From NCBI GenBank assembly GCA_019915135.1, contig JAHLMK010000005.1:744001-808000 (forward strand): a stretch of 64,000 nt of DNA. The letters run 5' to 3'. Source of the stretch: Strobilurus pachycystidiatus. Its lineage: Eukaryota; Basidiomycota; Agaricomycetes; Agaricales; Physalacriaceae. Each line of letters starts with the position of its first letter. Positions within the stretch are counted from its first letter, which is position 1. Positions 1-12,122 of this stretch are shown piece by piece. The notes beneath the pieces are model-generated. The model was given only the letters and a program-made list of their open reading frames with translations. It had not been told where the DNA came from and did no database searches. A program made the translations under genes and the position numbers.

Positions 1-1196
1 CGCCAGCAAAACCTTTTATTTTTATGATTATGACCGACACGACTCAACACGTACGCACTGTAGTTCTATCCGCGACATACATTATTGGTAGTATAATTTG
101 AAGGATAGCTAGGATGATATCTATGTAATATACGTACACATATCTCGTACCCGCACGCCCGCACGTACTCACATAAGTACAGCACATTATGCATATGCGC
201 CACGATGTCATTGACACCATGTCCTCGAGTTCCTTGACGTTGTGGACACTTTCGCTGCTTCAGCCTGAGCATACTTTGTCGAATCCATATAACATTGCCT
301 AATTACCTAGCTGAAGGACAGAAACGCGTCTCGAAGAGACAAGGCTTGTAGGGAGCAGTTTTTACAACTAGCGAAAAATAGTACTAGTACTGATGAGGGA
401 ATGTATTCGATATGGTTTCACCCAACCGTCAAGGCCACATAGTGACATACGGAGGGTACAGAAATATAACGACTCACCTACCGCCCTACATCAACTCACC
501 CCCCAAGTCAACACCGAAGTGGTCTCAAAGGGCAAGCGAGCTAGACGGCAGTGATCAATCTGGTGAATGCAATCCCGAAGGACGCATCTTCGCTCCCTCA
601 ACTGTGAGAGTAGGATGTCATACGGACAACTGAATGCCCGCCGCGCGACGCTGACACTTCGATGGTTGAGTCGGACACTAAAGAGAGAAAAAGCTGTGCG
701 ACGAAAAATATACAGTAGAGGCCAAATTCAACTCCGCTAGACTCCGCCTAACCCCGCCCGGGAATTAGTCATGTGACCGTGTCTTCGTCCTGTCTTCGGC
801 TTGGCAAGGGCATTGGCAACGGTGGTACTACTAGTAAGACTAGTAGTACTGGTACGATGACTTACAGTCTGAGTAGCCTTGATCGTAACCCCGCCGTTAA
901 AGCCGCCTCTTTCCTCCGCTACGCGCCTTCACCTCGTAAAACGGACTCATGGATGTCCCTACCTTGCGCGCCGTCCCTCAAATTCTTGTCAAATTCCCTG
1001 CCCGTACTGAAGCGTTGGGAGACCGCAAACAGCGGAGGATGGGGTGTGGGAGCTTTATAAAACAATATTTGACGGCCATTGTCAGGATACTGACAGGACA
1101 AGGGCCACAAGGATGGGCTTTAGGTTCCTAGCATTCACAGTTCACAATATGCTGATCAAGTTTCCATATGGTTTCGTCGATGTTGACGCCGATGTA
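1..1196. other. Intergenic, no gene recognised
   Basis: No open frame on either strand resembles a conserved protein, even when GT-AG splicing is allowed. The stretch is rich in short palindromes around AGTACT and ACTAGT. It could hold the regulatory region of a gene lying upstream of the window, but nothing here proves that. Confidence 0.5.
825..849. repeat. Perfect 11-bp inverted repeat
   Basis: GTACTACTAGT, a 3-nt AAG spacer, then ACTAGTAGTAC form a perfect inverted repeat that could fold as a hairpin or bind a dimeric protein. A related palindrome (AGTACTAGTACT) lies near 381-392. The function is unknown. Confidence 0.7.
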
Positions 1197-2638
1197 CTAT
1201 ACATCAAGCGTCCATTCAAATACACGTTCTGCCTCCTTCAACCTCTTACATACAGCAACAACTTTATCGTCATCCACATTTGCCACAGAAAAGCGTACCC
1301 ACTTCTCGATCTCGAGATCTTGATCGCAGAAGAAACCGCCCGGGAGACATATTACACCCATCTCGACAGCCAAGCGCCTTGCAACCTCAATCGAGGTGAT
1401 GCCCTTGAACGGGTGGCGCACAAAGGCATAATATCCACCTGCCGATTCTGCTGGTGTTCCCAACTTCCAATCAGGCGGAAGGTGTTGTCGAAAGACGACG
1501 TGGCGATGCTGCAGCTGGAGCGCCATGTCTTGGATGGAAGTACGAAGATCAGGGAGAAGAGGCGCAAGGGCCAACTGAGGGACCCTCGGCGCGCATATCT
1601 GCAGACAGTCTAAGACGGTCTTGACGTGCGTTATCAGCGAAGACGATGCAACTAGGGCTCCTAGGCGATGACCTGGTATCCGGTATGATTTGGAGAAAGA
1701 GTACAGCTGGACGAGATGCGAACGCCATGTATTGGAAGGGTGGAAGAGGTTGTGTGGCGGACCCGACGTGATGAAGTCGCGATACGTCTCGTCGACTATC
1801 AGAGCGATTCCAGCCTCTTTGGCCAATGCGGAGAATCGTTCTAGAAGGGATGGGGGATAGATAGCACCGGTCTAATTGGTCTCGTATATAAGAGACAGCG
1901 AGACGTGAATAAAGTCAATCTACATACCGGGTTGTTAGGGGTGACCATTGCAATGGCCTTGGTCTTGTCTGTGATCAATGCCTTGCACCTTTCTACGGAC
2001 GGCAGAAATTCCTCGTTGGCGGATGTCACTAGTGGTACAGGTGTGATACCCAGCATTGTCAGCGTCATTCTGCGGGACTTGAGATCAAACGGGTATTGTC
2101 AGAGAGCGCTTGTGTAGGACTAACTGGTGATTGAAGTACCTAAATGGTGATGAGCGAGGAGAGGTGTTTAGCGGGAGAGTAATTTACCAAGGGACGGGCA
2201 AGATAACTTCATCGCCAGCATCCGCGAGCGCCATAATGGCGGCCACAAACGCCATGTTACATCCGGCAGTGATAGTCACGTCGTCCGGGGTGATGTCAAC
2301 CGTACTAGGTCCATCACTAGCGTAGCTCAATCTCATCTCATCGACCAGAGCCTCCCTCAGAGATTGTTCCCCTTCAGCAGGGCAGTATCCCCATGCGCCT
2401 AGCGACGTCGTATCCGTGATAGACTTCTGCAACGACAGTTCCGGCGGATTGCGCGGAACGCCCTGCGACATATCTAGCAGAGGCCGCTCCGGCGTCGGTA
2501 CGTACAATTCTGACCATTTGTACGCGGTGGGTATGCTGCAATGTGAGCAGGGATTTGAGCTGTGCAATTCCCTTCGCGAGTCTGGACATACGGAGGTGGA
2601 ATCGTCGCGAGAATGCCCTTGGATGGTCGCAGATCCAT
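1197..2638 (-). CDS. Class I/II PLP-dependent aminotransferase
   Basis: This is a fold-type I aminotransferase that transfers an amino group between an amino acid and a 2-oxo acid. The start ATG at 2638 gives a short first exon ending IPPP. After splicing it joins IPTAYKWSEL, then PLLDMSQG, the family's substrate-binding N-terminal region. Further on are ITAGCNMAF (cofactor phosphate region), WYFNHQMTLTMLGI, TPNNP and SFSKSYRIPG, where the lysine of SFSK forms the Schiff base with PLP. The C-terminal part has GGYYAFVRHPF and WVRFSVAN. Segment YFNHQ comes from a 15-nt micro-exon (2123-2137). The sequence resembles fungal aspartate/aromatic or kynurenine-type aminotransferases. Substrate specificity cannot be read from the sequence. 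The locus looks complete and intact. Confidence 0.85.
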
Positions 2639-3062
2639 GGCGAAGGAAGACAGACGACGACAAGCTAGTCTGCACAGCCACATATTCGACTTCGAGTCAG
2701 CGTTTGGCCAACTGGCCAATATCTTAAGCTCATTCTCATATTTAAATTTACGCACGCTCTGCTCTTCATATGTATATTTCATTCGTGGTGCAGGTCATAA
2801 GGAAGTAGGATACATGGACAGTTAATCAATCAGGGGAATGAAGAATGGATTCGATGCAGATGCGATGTAAATAGGATGTGGATGCCAGTGGAGATGTGGG
2901 AAAGGATGGATGGATGGTGGTAGCAGATTCAATACATACATATGGATACGAAGGTGGCAACAACATGGCCAGCTATGAGAGGAAAACGAAAGAGAGATTT
3001 GATATCACGTTGCAGTCAGGTTTTCCGCGAGTCCAGACGAGGAGAAGAAAGGGAGAGTTGTT
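2639..3062. other. Intergenic, nothing recognised
   Basis: This lies between the aminotransferase start and the 3' end of the next minus-strand gene. It probably holds the aminotransferase promoter. No conserved ORF or RNA was seen. Confidence 0.4.
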
Positions 3063-5201
3063 TCAGGCAATGGGAGAGCTGCTTCCCGCCCCCCCACTGA
3101 AGAAGTTTGTTCGCTGCGAAGAACCAGCTCGCCCGCTTTTACCGTTCGCATGATGTGCGTGGTGGTGGTGCCACACTTTCGGGACACTTTTCCCTTTGCC
3201 CTTCCCGAGGAACAACGGCGTCCCCGCCGTCTTTTTCATCGACTTCCTCTCCTTCCGCAGCTCCTTTCTGCTTTTCTTCGGCGCTTCTTCGGGAGCGCCC
3301 AGTTTGTTTTGCCAGAGCATAGCAGCGAGCGGGCTACTCTTCATGACAGCACCATATTCGCCTTCCGAGGTGACGTCGACGTCTTTGCGGCGGAAGGCGC
3401 CGACGGATACGACGTCCCAACGAGTCAGATGACGCATATGTTCATGAGTGGTTGGTGTAGGTGCGGAATGTTCTGAAGAGGAACTATTGCCGTCAAGGAA
3501 AGAACTATCAAGGACGTCGTCGAGTTCGATGGATTCACCCAGAAGAGGGTGATCGGGTTCGGGAGATGTGATGAATGCTGTTGTAGGAGGAGAGGGCGAC
3601 GAAGGACACGGAAGCAAGAATTGTGGCAATGCGCCAGTCTAGAGGACATAGATCGTTGAGAGTTATTCGATGTGAGCAAGGAAAGAGCGTACCCCGAAAC
3701 GAAGAGACCGCGGTCTCCTTCTTGGATGCGGCGAAGGAACAATTTGGTGATCGTCGTTGACTACTACGGTCTTTGCGTCTTCCTCTTCAGTCAATTCGAA
3801 GGCACCTTGTCGCGGTCCTCCCAGCCTGACATTCTGATCTTCAAGATCCATTTCCTCCGAGGGTGCGCGTTCTACAATCATCGCTCTCCGTGACGACATC
3901 GACATTGGGTTTACGGAAGAGACGGAGGTGGCGAAGGGTAAGTTGAAAAGCCTCATGGCCTTTTCGTTGGGCAGATCATCAGCTCCTACTAGATCTTCAT
4001 CAGTAGTGTCTCCACCATTCTCGTCGTCCGCATCGTCATCATCCCACTCATCCATGTCTGCATCCACATCTTCACTCGTAGAGGCACTGCTCTCGACAAT
4101 GAACTGCATGGCACGAGCGTCGAACTCCGCGTCAAGCGATCCAGGGCCCTGGCCATCGGTAAAGCCATTGGTAAATACAACCTGACCATCCCAGCCCTCG
4201 GTGACTTCGAATGGAAGGTCGTGTGCGTTTCGAAGGCGAGACAGCGCCTCGCCAAGTGCATCTGGGTCTAGAATGTGGTGTTCGAGGTCGCCTTCGTCAT
4301 CAGAAGAGGAAGAGGAAGAATGGTCGGTGAGGTTTGCGAAAAACAGATCGGCGTCCAAGCTGGATTCTTCGTCGTCCGACCAGCCAGTTACCATGCCAGT
4401 GCAACCCCCGACGCGGCTGTCGGTGGTTTCTCCCTCTTCCTCCTCTACATCTGCATCGTCCACTTCTTCTTCATCGTCGTCCGAGTCGTCGTCTTCGTCA
4501 TCGTCTTCGTTTGCGGTGCTGTCGTCCATATCTACATCACTCGGGTCTCCCACACTTGTTCGACGGGGTCGTATGACCCAGTTGTCGCGTCGCTTATTCG
4601 GTGGATTGTTGTTGGACCCCAATAGCTCCCGACGTACCCTTGCACGCTCCTCGGCAAGAATAAAGTTTTCTTCTTCGGCTTCGATAGACGAGTCGGTCTC
4701 GAAACCTCCAATGGAGGCGGAATCCGAATCGGATGACGATGTAGAGGAGAGCGCAGAAGCGGAAACAAAGGTGGGGAAATGTGTAGGACGACCAGTCTCA
4801 TCTATATCATCGATGTCGGATAATTCGGAGGACGAGCTGGAGGAGACGGCTCGTTTGCGTTTGGCGGTGTGCGCTGTGAAGGGCCGCTTCTTGAGAGGCT
4901 TGGTGGGGAGTGGTTTACGCCGGACTGGCTGAGCCTTGTACGGCCGGGCAGCGGTGAGTGATTTGGGAGGTCTACCCCTTCGTTTGGGAACGACAGGAGG
5001 GTTTCCGACGTGCGCGGCGGCGGACGTCGTCGGTTGCTGCTTGAAGCGCATAGCGGGGAGACGGATCTTGAGGACGGTGGCAGGTTTCTTGGGAGACAGG
5101 TTGGTGGTGCATGTGCACTCGCCATCGCATACCGGACATATATCGTTGTCGTCGTCGTCCTCTAGGGCGACGCTCACGGTATGGGGGTGAGGAGTCGACA
5201 T
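3063..5201 (-). CDS. Acidic AT-hook protein with N-terminal Cys cluster
   Basis: An uncharacterised, probably nuclear protein of about 700 residues in two exons. The second exon follows an intron near 3630-3690, where RSLRFG joins TGALPQF. The chosen start gives MSTPHPH. Cys22, 25, 29 and 31 form a compact CPVCDGECTC cluster that could bind zinc. Residues about 70-78 read KRRGRPPK, a classic AT-hook that binds the minor groove of AT-rich DNA. The middle is highly acidic, with long Asp/Glu runs and Ser tracts. The C-terminal part is basic, with KKSRKELRKERK and a short His-rich run. AT-hook plus acidic tracts suggest a chromatin-associated factor; that is inference. No enzyme domain is visible. 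The acidic repeats create long Ser-rich antisense frames that are not genes. Confidence 0.7.
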
Positions 5202-6432
5202 TGAGAGAGTCTGAGATTTGGATGGGGTAAGGACTGCAAGGCAGGAGGTCAGCACTTGTCGCCGTGCAGAAGCGAGGATCGAGAAAGAAAAACGTAAAAA
5301 GATGGGCCGGAAACATGAGAGATAATCGATCGTGCGGTGTGACTGCTACCCCCGGGGTAAAAAGTGGAAGCATGGCAGGATTGTCCCACTTGACCTGCTG
5401 CTTGCCAGCGCCGCCGCCGTCAACGAGGCCCGCCCAGACGGCCCTGGCTGCCACGCGTGTGACTGGCTCGGGACCGAGGAGTAGACGACTTACATGGAAT
5501 GCTGTTTGTGGACATATTTGGAGGCGACTGAACATGAGGATATGCGGAGGAAATCCAGCGTAAGTGTGGGCGGGAAGGGGCGCCTGCGAGGTGTCCGACT
5601 GTGGTAGTCGGGATCAAAACTTTCGGGATCAAACTTGCGTTGCCACATTTGACCGCAGCGTGCAGCATAATGCCGTGATGGCCGAGGCATTTCCGGCACA
5701 GCGGCTGCAAGGACCCCGAACACCACTTGTCAAATTATTGTTATCTCTGAGCCCGAGATAAGATAAGATTGATTCACGTCTTAGCTTGAGAGCACTGCAC
5801 TGCAGTCTGAATAGCGTCAGTAGACCTTGAAAGAGCTGAGGAGGTGTGGCGGCCTTGGGGCTCAGCTTCATATCGCGCGGACTTTCAAACACAGTGAGTT
5901 CTCGACTCAGATGAGTTGAGACTGCAGAACCTTGGTACTTCTATGTACATGTGAGGAGCTACACCGCGCTGTTCCGCCCCAAGTTTGAAGCGCCACTGTG
6001 GTGCAATCTCCATCAGCCCAATATTCAAAAATTTTGCTCTGCCAAACGACTGACAGGACCATAACAGCAATTCTATCTATTTTGAGTATGTAGTGAAAAT
6101 TTAGGGACTATGCCTGACTGTGGAAATTCTTCAGTATTTACCAGATGAGTCGGCAATAGCAAAGCGGACCGTTGAGTGTTGCACCTGCTCCACAGTCACT
6201 GGGCTGAAGACCTGGAAGGGTGAAGTCTGACGCCGTCGACCTCATTTGCGTGCAAAGGAGTCATGCGAGCCCGCCATTTCCCCACCGGTCCTTCTGCTAG
6301 CATATCTAGTACATGGTCTTCTGCATTACTGTCATTCTGCTGCGCCACACTTCTCGATCTAAGTGCTTATCTTTCAAGTACTTGATTTCTATGACATGAA
6401 TTTGCATTCTTATTAAGATTCTTATGGATGAC

Positions 6433-6465
6433 TTTGGATAATGGCTGATTTTGGATAATGGCTGA
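6433..6465. repeat. Two tandem copies of a 16-bp unit
   Basis: TTTGGATAATGGCTGA occurs at 6433-6448 and again at 6450-6465, separated by one base. It is probably a small replication-slippage duplication. Confidence 0.7.
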
Positions 6466-6882
6466 CTTATGCCAATGGGGGTATGGAGTCCTCAGGGTTA
6501 CAACTCGACGGCAGACTTCGGCAACCATGGTAGAGGCAGGGTAGACTGGGTAGAGGTTCTCAAAATCTCTGCCAGGGTGGTCAACATCAGCAATCTCCCA
6601 TCGCGCGCTGTCACCGTGAAATATCGGGGAATATTCTTGTCTCGAGATTGTTCTGATGTCTGGGTATACTGCACACGCACTATGCAGCCTCTAGTCACGG
6701 TCAGGTCCCTCTCCAAGGTTTCTCCGTTGTCTGCTTCGCCGCTCGCTTGACAAGCTCTGTGCCAGTCTGCACGGTCACCTGGCTTGCTCATCTCCTTTTG
6801 CTGTCTTGGTCTGGGCCTTCCCCGCAAACGCAAACCCGGACTAAGCTTCCTTGTCCCACGCTACGAGGCGCTAGGCTGCTGC

Positions 6883-6889
6883 TATAAAT
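6883..6889 (+). promoter_or_regulatory. TATA-like box
   Basis: TATAAAT lies about 60 nt upstream of the ATG at 6944, close to where a TATA box could serve the small proline-rich gene. The motif is short, so this is a suggestion only. Confidence 0.35.
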
Positions 6890-6943
6890 TCCCCGCATTT
6901 TCGATGCCAACACCTCAGGCTTTCCCCCACCTGTGTGAGCGCC

Positions 6944-7243
6944 ATGTCGGCTAAGCACACTCTCAAGTCGTTTGATCCTCTTGCGACGCACCCCTTCACG
7001 CGGTACTGCACGCCGCCAAGGTCCAATACCCCGACCCGTCAACAGCCTCTACCACCCTCCTCTCCTGCAGCTCCCTCTCATAGTCAGATGTCATCCTCTC
7101 CTGCCAAACCCCAGGCTGCACCGTATACCCCTACGCCCCGCTCCATTTTCGTTCCGTATGCAAGGCAATCGCCTGAGCCTCCGGAACTGGAGCAGATCCT
7201 GAGGAAGAAGGCACCCCCTCCGTCTTCACCAAACAGCAAGTGA
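6944..7243 (+). CDS. Small proline/serine-rich hypothetical protein
   Basis: A single uninterrupted frame of 99 residues beginning MSAKHTLKSFDPLATH. It is rich in Pro and Ser, with repeated TPxP-like segments (SNTPTR, PYTPTPRS), and ends in a short charged stretch (LEQILRKKAPPP). SP/TP dipeptides could be proline-directed kinase sites, and the composition suggests an intrinsically disordered protein. No family is recognised. Support comes from a sensible ATG, a TATA-like element about 60 nt upstream, and a composition unlike random frames nearby. A spliced extension at the 3' end is possible. It may be a species- or order-restricted gene. Confidence 0.5.
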   Translation: MSAKHTLKSFDPLATHPFTRYCTPPRSNTPTRQQPLPPSSPAAPSHSQMSSSPAKPQAAPYTPTPRSIFVPYARQSPEPPELEQILRKKAPPPSSPNSK

Positions 7244-8084
7244 TGTTGCATGCATACCATACCCCATACCCCAGCTTCAAACCCTTCAGGTACGTTCACA
7301 ATACTCGGCGGAATTTGTGCTGATACAGTACGTACAGCTCACGGATCTCACTGTTCCCTTAACGCGGCTCTCCTACTTTTCATCATGACACGACGACACA
7401 CGGCGATTGGAGGTGGGAGTCTGTTCCCGTTGGCACACATGTGTTTTTCTCCAGGGCAATCGCCAATGTATTCAGATCTCAGCATCTGCTGTTTCACGCG
7501 CGTATATACCCTTGGCATTGCAGGAATAGCACTATTGAGCGCCATCCGACGGAGAGAATGATTACTATTAAATCTCGTTACGCGCTGTCTCGTGCCGTGT
7601 TTCTCGAGTCATATGAAAGGTACAAGACGATTATGAACATGGTTTCCCTACTCCTCATCTCCATAGTGGTTTAGGTTTATTGTGAGCGCTTTCTGAAGAG
7701 ACCCTCGATTTGTTCTGCTGATACACCGCCTGATCCTAACCCCCACTCGTCGCCGTGTAGATGATCTTCATCACCGTCTCTTCTGTCAATTGCTTTCCAC
7801 GCTTTGTCTATTCCATTTCACAGATGACCATCAGGGTGCCGACGTGGCACACTTTCAGATTGTACTGAGAATGTTCGTCTACTGCTGGTGCTGTTGACAT
7901 GGTGGCTATTGCTGGATTCAAAAAGAGATAAACGCAGCGAGGCGCACGTAAGTAGTTGTCACCAAGTGTTGACCAAGTGAGTCTTTCTTCGCTTGAGCGG
8001 GAATAACGCGCTCGTGAGAATATCGTGTATTCGCGATCGACCGGCCCGAATACTCCTCTCCCTCTGACCTTCACGTCGACGAAC
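7244..8084. other. Intergenic, nothing recognised
   Basis: About 840 bp between two plus-strand genes. No conserved ORF, RNA gene or repeat was identified. It should contain the 3' UTR of the proline-rich gene and the promoter of the next gene. Confidence 0.4.
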
Positions 8085-8388
8085 ATGAACGCCGCACCAA
8101 CATCCGCCACGGCGGCGAAAGATCGTCTCTACGGGCAGCTCGCAGCGAGCTTTAGCCGACTTCACCGAGCCATCAAGCATACAGCTGACCTCTGCGAAGA
8201 CCTGCACCAGGATCTGGACTCGATATCGATGTTTGCTGGTTTGGACGCTGCCAAGTCAGTTTCTACGCCTCTTTCCCCTTTTCCTCTGTGATAACTGGAT
8301 ATTCCCACAGGTTTATGGCTGTGGCGTCATTGATGGAAAGCCAGGAGGAGGAAGGTGATTCAGTGGCGGAGGCTTCGAAGCAATCATG
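8085..8388 (+). CDS. Small DASH complex Hsk3-like protein
   Basis: The DASH/Dam1 complex couples kinetochores to microtubules in fungi, and Hsk3 is one of its very small coiled-coil subunits. Splicing one intron (about 8254-8310) joins GLDAAK to FMAVASLMESQEEE, giving a protein of about 80 residues. Residues about 13-45 (DRLYGQLAASFSRL...) form an amphipathic helix. It is followed by the AAKFMAVASLM segment, which resembles the family's conserved LFMAASKVL-type motif. Length and domain order fit Hsk3. The assignment is from memory of the pattern and is only moderately secure. An alternative 3' splice would replace the last residues with a longer tail encoded at 8456-8699. Confidence 0.45.
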
Positions 8389-9691
8389 AAGGCACGTTCT
8401 TGAGAGGCACCAAGCTCCGGAGGATTTAATCGCGGTTGTAACGTATCCCCACAGACACTGACGAGAGAACTCTCATGCCTAGTCGACGCGCTGGAATACG
8501 TGACCCATCCGGTACTTTGGTACAGAGATGCCTGTCATTTCTCAATGAACTCTGCGCCTATCCCCGACTCCTCACTGGACTGGAAGAAAGAACGGTCGCA
8601 CCCAAATGGCGCAGAAATAGAATCAGACGAAATACAAACCAGCTGCAATCCAATCTAGACAATAGCCCCGACATAGACTCCGTTGACGTAGAACTATGAA
8701 CGTTGGGCTGGAACACTTTGATGATCGTACAATCTCCCAGCAGCTTCTACACCGACCGCAGCCCTCCGCCACAACAGATGAACAGCACGGCCAAACTTGA
8801 CGCTGACAAGGTACGTATTATGTTTGTTTATTCAATTGACCCAGCAGAATCGTTAACGCCACAGTGTCAATGAACCAACGGTTCAGGGTGAGCCCTGGCG
8901 AGCCTTGCCCTTGGACCCGAAGAGAAGAACGACCGGCCTTGATGTTGTCATTCTGATCTTGACAATGACACGCACATATCGTATCTATTCACGCGCGCAC
9001 GACATGAGAACGGTTTGACGCGTTGAGAGAAGGAAGGTTCTCACCAGGCCAGATGCCCAACGGCTTCAACATACTTATCGAAGGTCAGGTCTAGTCGGAC
9101 GATCAGAAGCGACTTAGCACCGTATGTCCGCTGTTAGAACCCGAGAGCACCAGGCACTTGGACATACGCCAGCCCAGCCCATGATGATAGCTATATTGAT
9201 CTTGATGTCTAGGACCAGCGGGAAGCGCGTAGACTTACCCAGTCAACGCCTGCGGCCAGTACGCGACTCGCCTCATGAAGTGACTATATGCAGTGAGGGG
9301 AGCCCCATGTTCCAATGATAGGGCGGTGTCGGAGTCTAGATGCAGAAGGTTCGGACAGGAGTGTCTTATCTTGAGATGGGATGTGCAAGTGGGGAAAGAT
9401 GGAAACTGCACCAGAAAAGACCGAAATTGTTTGTGACGCGTCATGGCCGACGACGAGGACGTGTACTTCATAGACTCGTCATTTTGACAGTGTTCATCAT
9501 CGAGAATGCCGATAGCTCATAGCAAAGGTGGAAAAACCATCGCCACATATGTCCGATAGGCTACGTCCAATGCCCCCTCCAATCAAGTCCGATTTGGCCA
9601 GATAGATACTTGAGTAGACGTTGAGACAAGGTCCTTGCTATCGGAAGGGGGGTATCCAAAGAAAGATCCATTGAAGTATACACAGGAACAA
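8389..9691. other. Gap with possible unassigned exons
   Basis: A protein-like frame at 8456-8699 sits behind a good acceptor (CCCACAG) and could be an alternative 3' exon of the DASH-like gene. A second exon-like piece starts with ATG at 8720 and ends at a GTACGT donor near 8811. Neither could be joined into a recognisable protein. The rest (about 8870-9691) shows nothing beyond the 3' flank of the dynein gene. Confidence 0.3.
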
Positions 9692-12122
9692 TCATCGCCC
9701 AGCAGCAATACTATCCGCCACACCATTAGTCTGCGGGCCGCCTCCAGAGATACCAGCGATCGTCTTCTGCAGTTCGTTCCACTCCGACTCCTTTGGCAGC
9801 GCAATATCCCCAATATCATACACGTACAACTTTCCATCACTACCTCCCAGTGCAACTCTCCTACCATCCTTGTGATCCCACTGGAGCTTGTTTATCGCGC
9901 GTCCAGAGCCAGTCGAGGAGGAGTCCAACGGGACCTATTAATTAGGTTATGAGAAGAAGCTACGAAGGAAGAGTGCTCGCGAACCTCAGTGTTCACATTG
10001 AGATTCCAGAGATCAAACTTCCCAGCTCCATCGACAGTCCCGAAGAGCGCAGGATGCTGCGGGTGCCACTTCACATCATACACATAATCATCCGCCTCGT
10101 CAAACGAGTATAGCGGAGAAACTACGTTCGGTCCGGTCGATGGCTTCGCGAGGCTCTTGGAGCGCCAGAGCTTCACGGTCCAATCAACGCTACTCGTCAG
10201 AAACAGGTCCGAAAAGTCCACCGATCCGACGAGAGGGTGGAAGTGCAGCCCCATCACAGGGCCCGCGTGTCCCTTGTACACATCGTACTGGTTTAGACCT
10301 GCTTTGGCGCCGGCGCGATCGTAGCGATTGGCTTGATATACATTCCCTTCCTCCGTACCGACCCAGAAAGCGGTCGTTTCGTTATCCGGGAAGTCAAGCG
10401 TGGTGACAGCGACCTCGCCTGTCTTGTTATGACCAGCATGTACGAGCTCCAATGTTTCCTGTGTGGGGATGAGATTAGACCTGGTGGAGTCGCTTGATCC
10501 GCATCCATACCTGAGGTTGGGCCAGCATATCGACAAGCCAACTGCAGACTGTGCCGTCCGTGCTACATGTGATCAAATTGTGCGCATTCTGTGTCCCAAC
10601 CATCTGTATTGAATATACGGGATGTGTATGACCGGCAGCCGAGAGTGGCGTCTTCAAAACAGGGAGATGCTTTGAACGGTTATCCCAAAGAAGGATTTGT
10701 CCAGAATAGGTACCACCAAAGACAAGATTCGAATGGAACGGAGAGAATGTGACTGACAGCACGTCGGACTAGAGATAACCATCGTGAGTACGCGTCGGGT
10801 ACTGACTGCGCAGAGGGCTTACGGACTTGAGAATGGAAAACAAACTCGGGGCGTTCGAGAAGATGCAGATTCCAGATGGCGACGATGCCGTCAGGTTCAT
10901 TTAGAGCGGCCGGATTCTTATTGTAAGACGCGACGCTCAATTCTGGATACTGCCCCGTTCAAGCGCGTGTGGGACACAATTATCAACAGAACTCACCTGT
11001 AGTGACCAATCAACGTCGGTGATTGAACGATTCTTGCCATATCGTTCATCCCAGAATTCGCATACGCGTTTGACGCGACCTTCCGATTCATCTCTGGACA
11101 GTCTGTCAAAGCTAGACTGACTAGGAAAATAAATCTGCTAACCTCCCGGATTCCGTGCCAACACGGTAGTCTCGAATATAGTCGTAGCGATCGTTGAGGG
11201 CTCGATGGAATATTTTCGTTGTCCGGTCGACAAACTCTAACAATTCAGGCGCGGCCAGAATACCAGCGAGTTCCTCCGGTGGAATTTCTGGAGAAATGTG
11301 AGTTCGTAGAAGTAGTGAAGAGCGAGGCTTGGCGTGCCTCGGATTTCCTGTTCAATCTCTTCGTCAAGCTTGACGCTTTCGGCCTCCAATTCCCGCTCTA
11401 GCGCCTCTGTCTCCAACTCCCGCTCCCTCAGGACACGTTGCCGTAGATCCTCTTCAAAAGAGGGTGTTGGTTCTGTCTCCACTTCCATCGTCTGAACAGA
11501 TTTGCTGTATATGAGGCGTTCCTAGATCGATTCAGCTTGAGGTACATGATTCCCAAGAACGCGCCGCGGACCTTCCTGGGCATCTCGAATAGCTCCGTCT
11601 CCACCTCAATAAGATCTGGAATAACACGCGGCGTAATTTCACTATCCCATCTTTGAGCAGACGCGATATGAAAGGGATAGGCAGCGCACCGGTCAAAGAC
11701 ATTGTCTGTGCCCGAATTGGCCACCTGCGTTGCCATGTTCGGTGAGAAGTCGCCCTGTCTGCTTACACGCCCTGAGGGTAACGAGAGACCGAGATTGCCC
11801 ATAGATGGTGTGCCCGGCATTGACGACGAGGGGGTAACGTCCCCGCTGTTGACACCACTGCCTCCTGCGCCTTTGTCGCGAAAGATTGCGCTGATAAAGT
11901 CGCCAACATCGCCGCCACCACCCGTGGTCCGCCTTGGTGTTGAAGGGCCTCCAGAACCGCTTCCTGGTGTTGTCTGTCCAGAATGAATACCGGCATTGGA
12001 GGCGAATGGAACGGCCTCACTGAGTCGGCATTTCTGAGTTTCGTTCGGCGAAGCCTTGCTTCCTTGAGCTCTTCAAGCTTGGCGCGTTTTGCCTCGATTT
12101 CTTTGCGTCGGTCGTTCGACAT
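9692..12122 (-). CDS. Cytoplasmic dynein intermediate chain, WD40
   Basis: This subunit of the minus-end-directed motor dynein binds dynactin through its N-terminus and the heavy and light chains further on. The ATG at 12122 gives [26 protein letters not shown], the charged N-terminal coiled coil of the family that contacts dynactin p150. A Ser/Gly-rich linker and an acidic coiled coil follow. The C-terminal two-thirds is a WD40 propeller, with recognisable blades: [53 protein letters not shown] and [17 protein letters not shown]. The end matches the family's usual C-terminus ([18 protein letters not shown]). There are several short introns. It looks complete, and it is divergent from the chromodomain gene with 339 bp between the start codons. 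Confidence 0.9.

Larger units (their letters stand above)
5202..6943. other. Long intergenic region, no gene recognised
   Basis: About 1.7 kb between divergent genes. Short ORFs on both strands lack protein-like composition or conserved motifs. It presumably holds the promoters of both flanking genes and includes a small tandem duplication at 6433-6465. Confidence 0.45.

Noticed and set aside
4201..4932. Long plus-strand Ser-rich open frame
   Set aside because: It is the antisense shadow of Asp/Glu codon runs in the acidic AT-hook gene on the minus strand.
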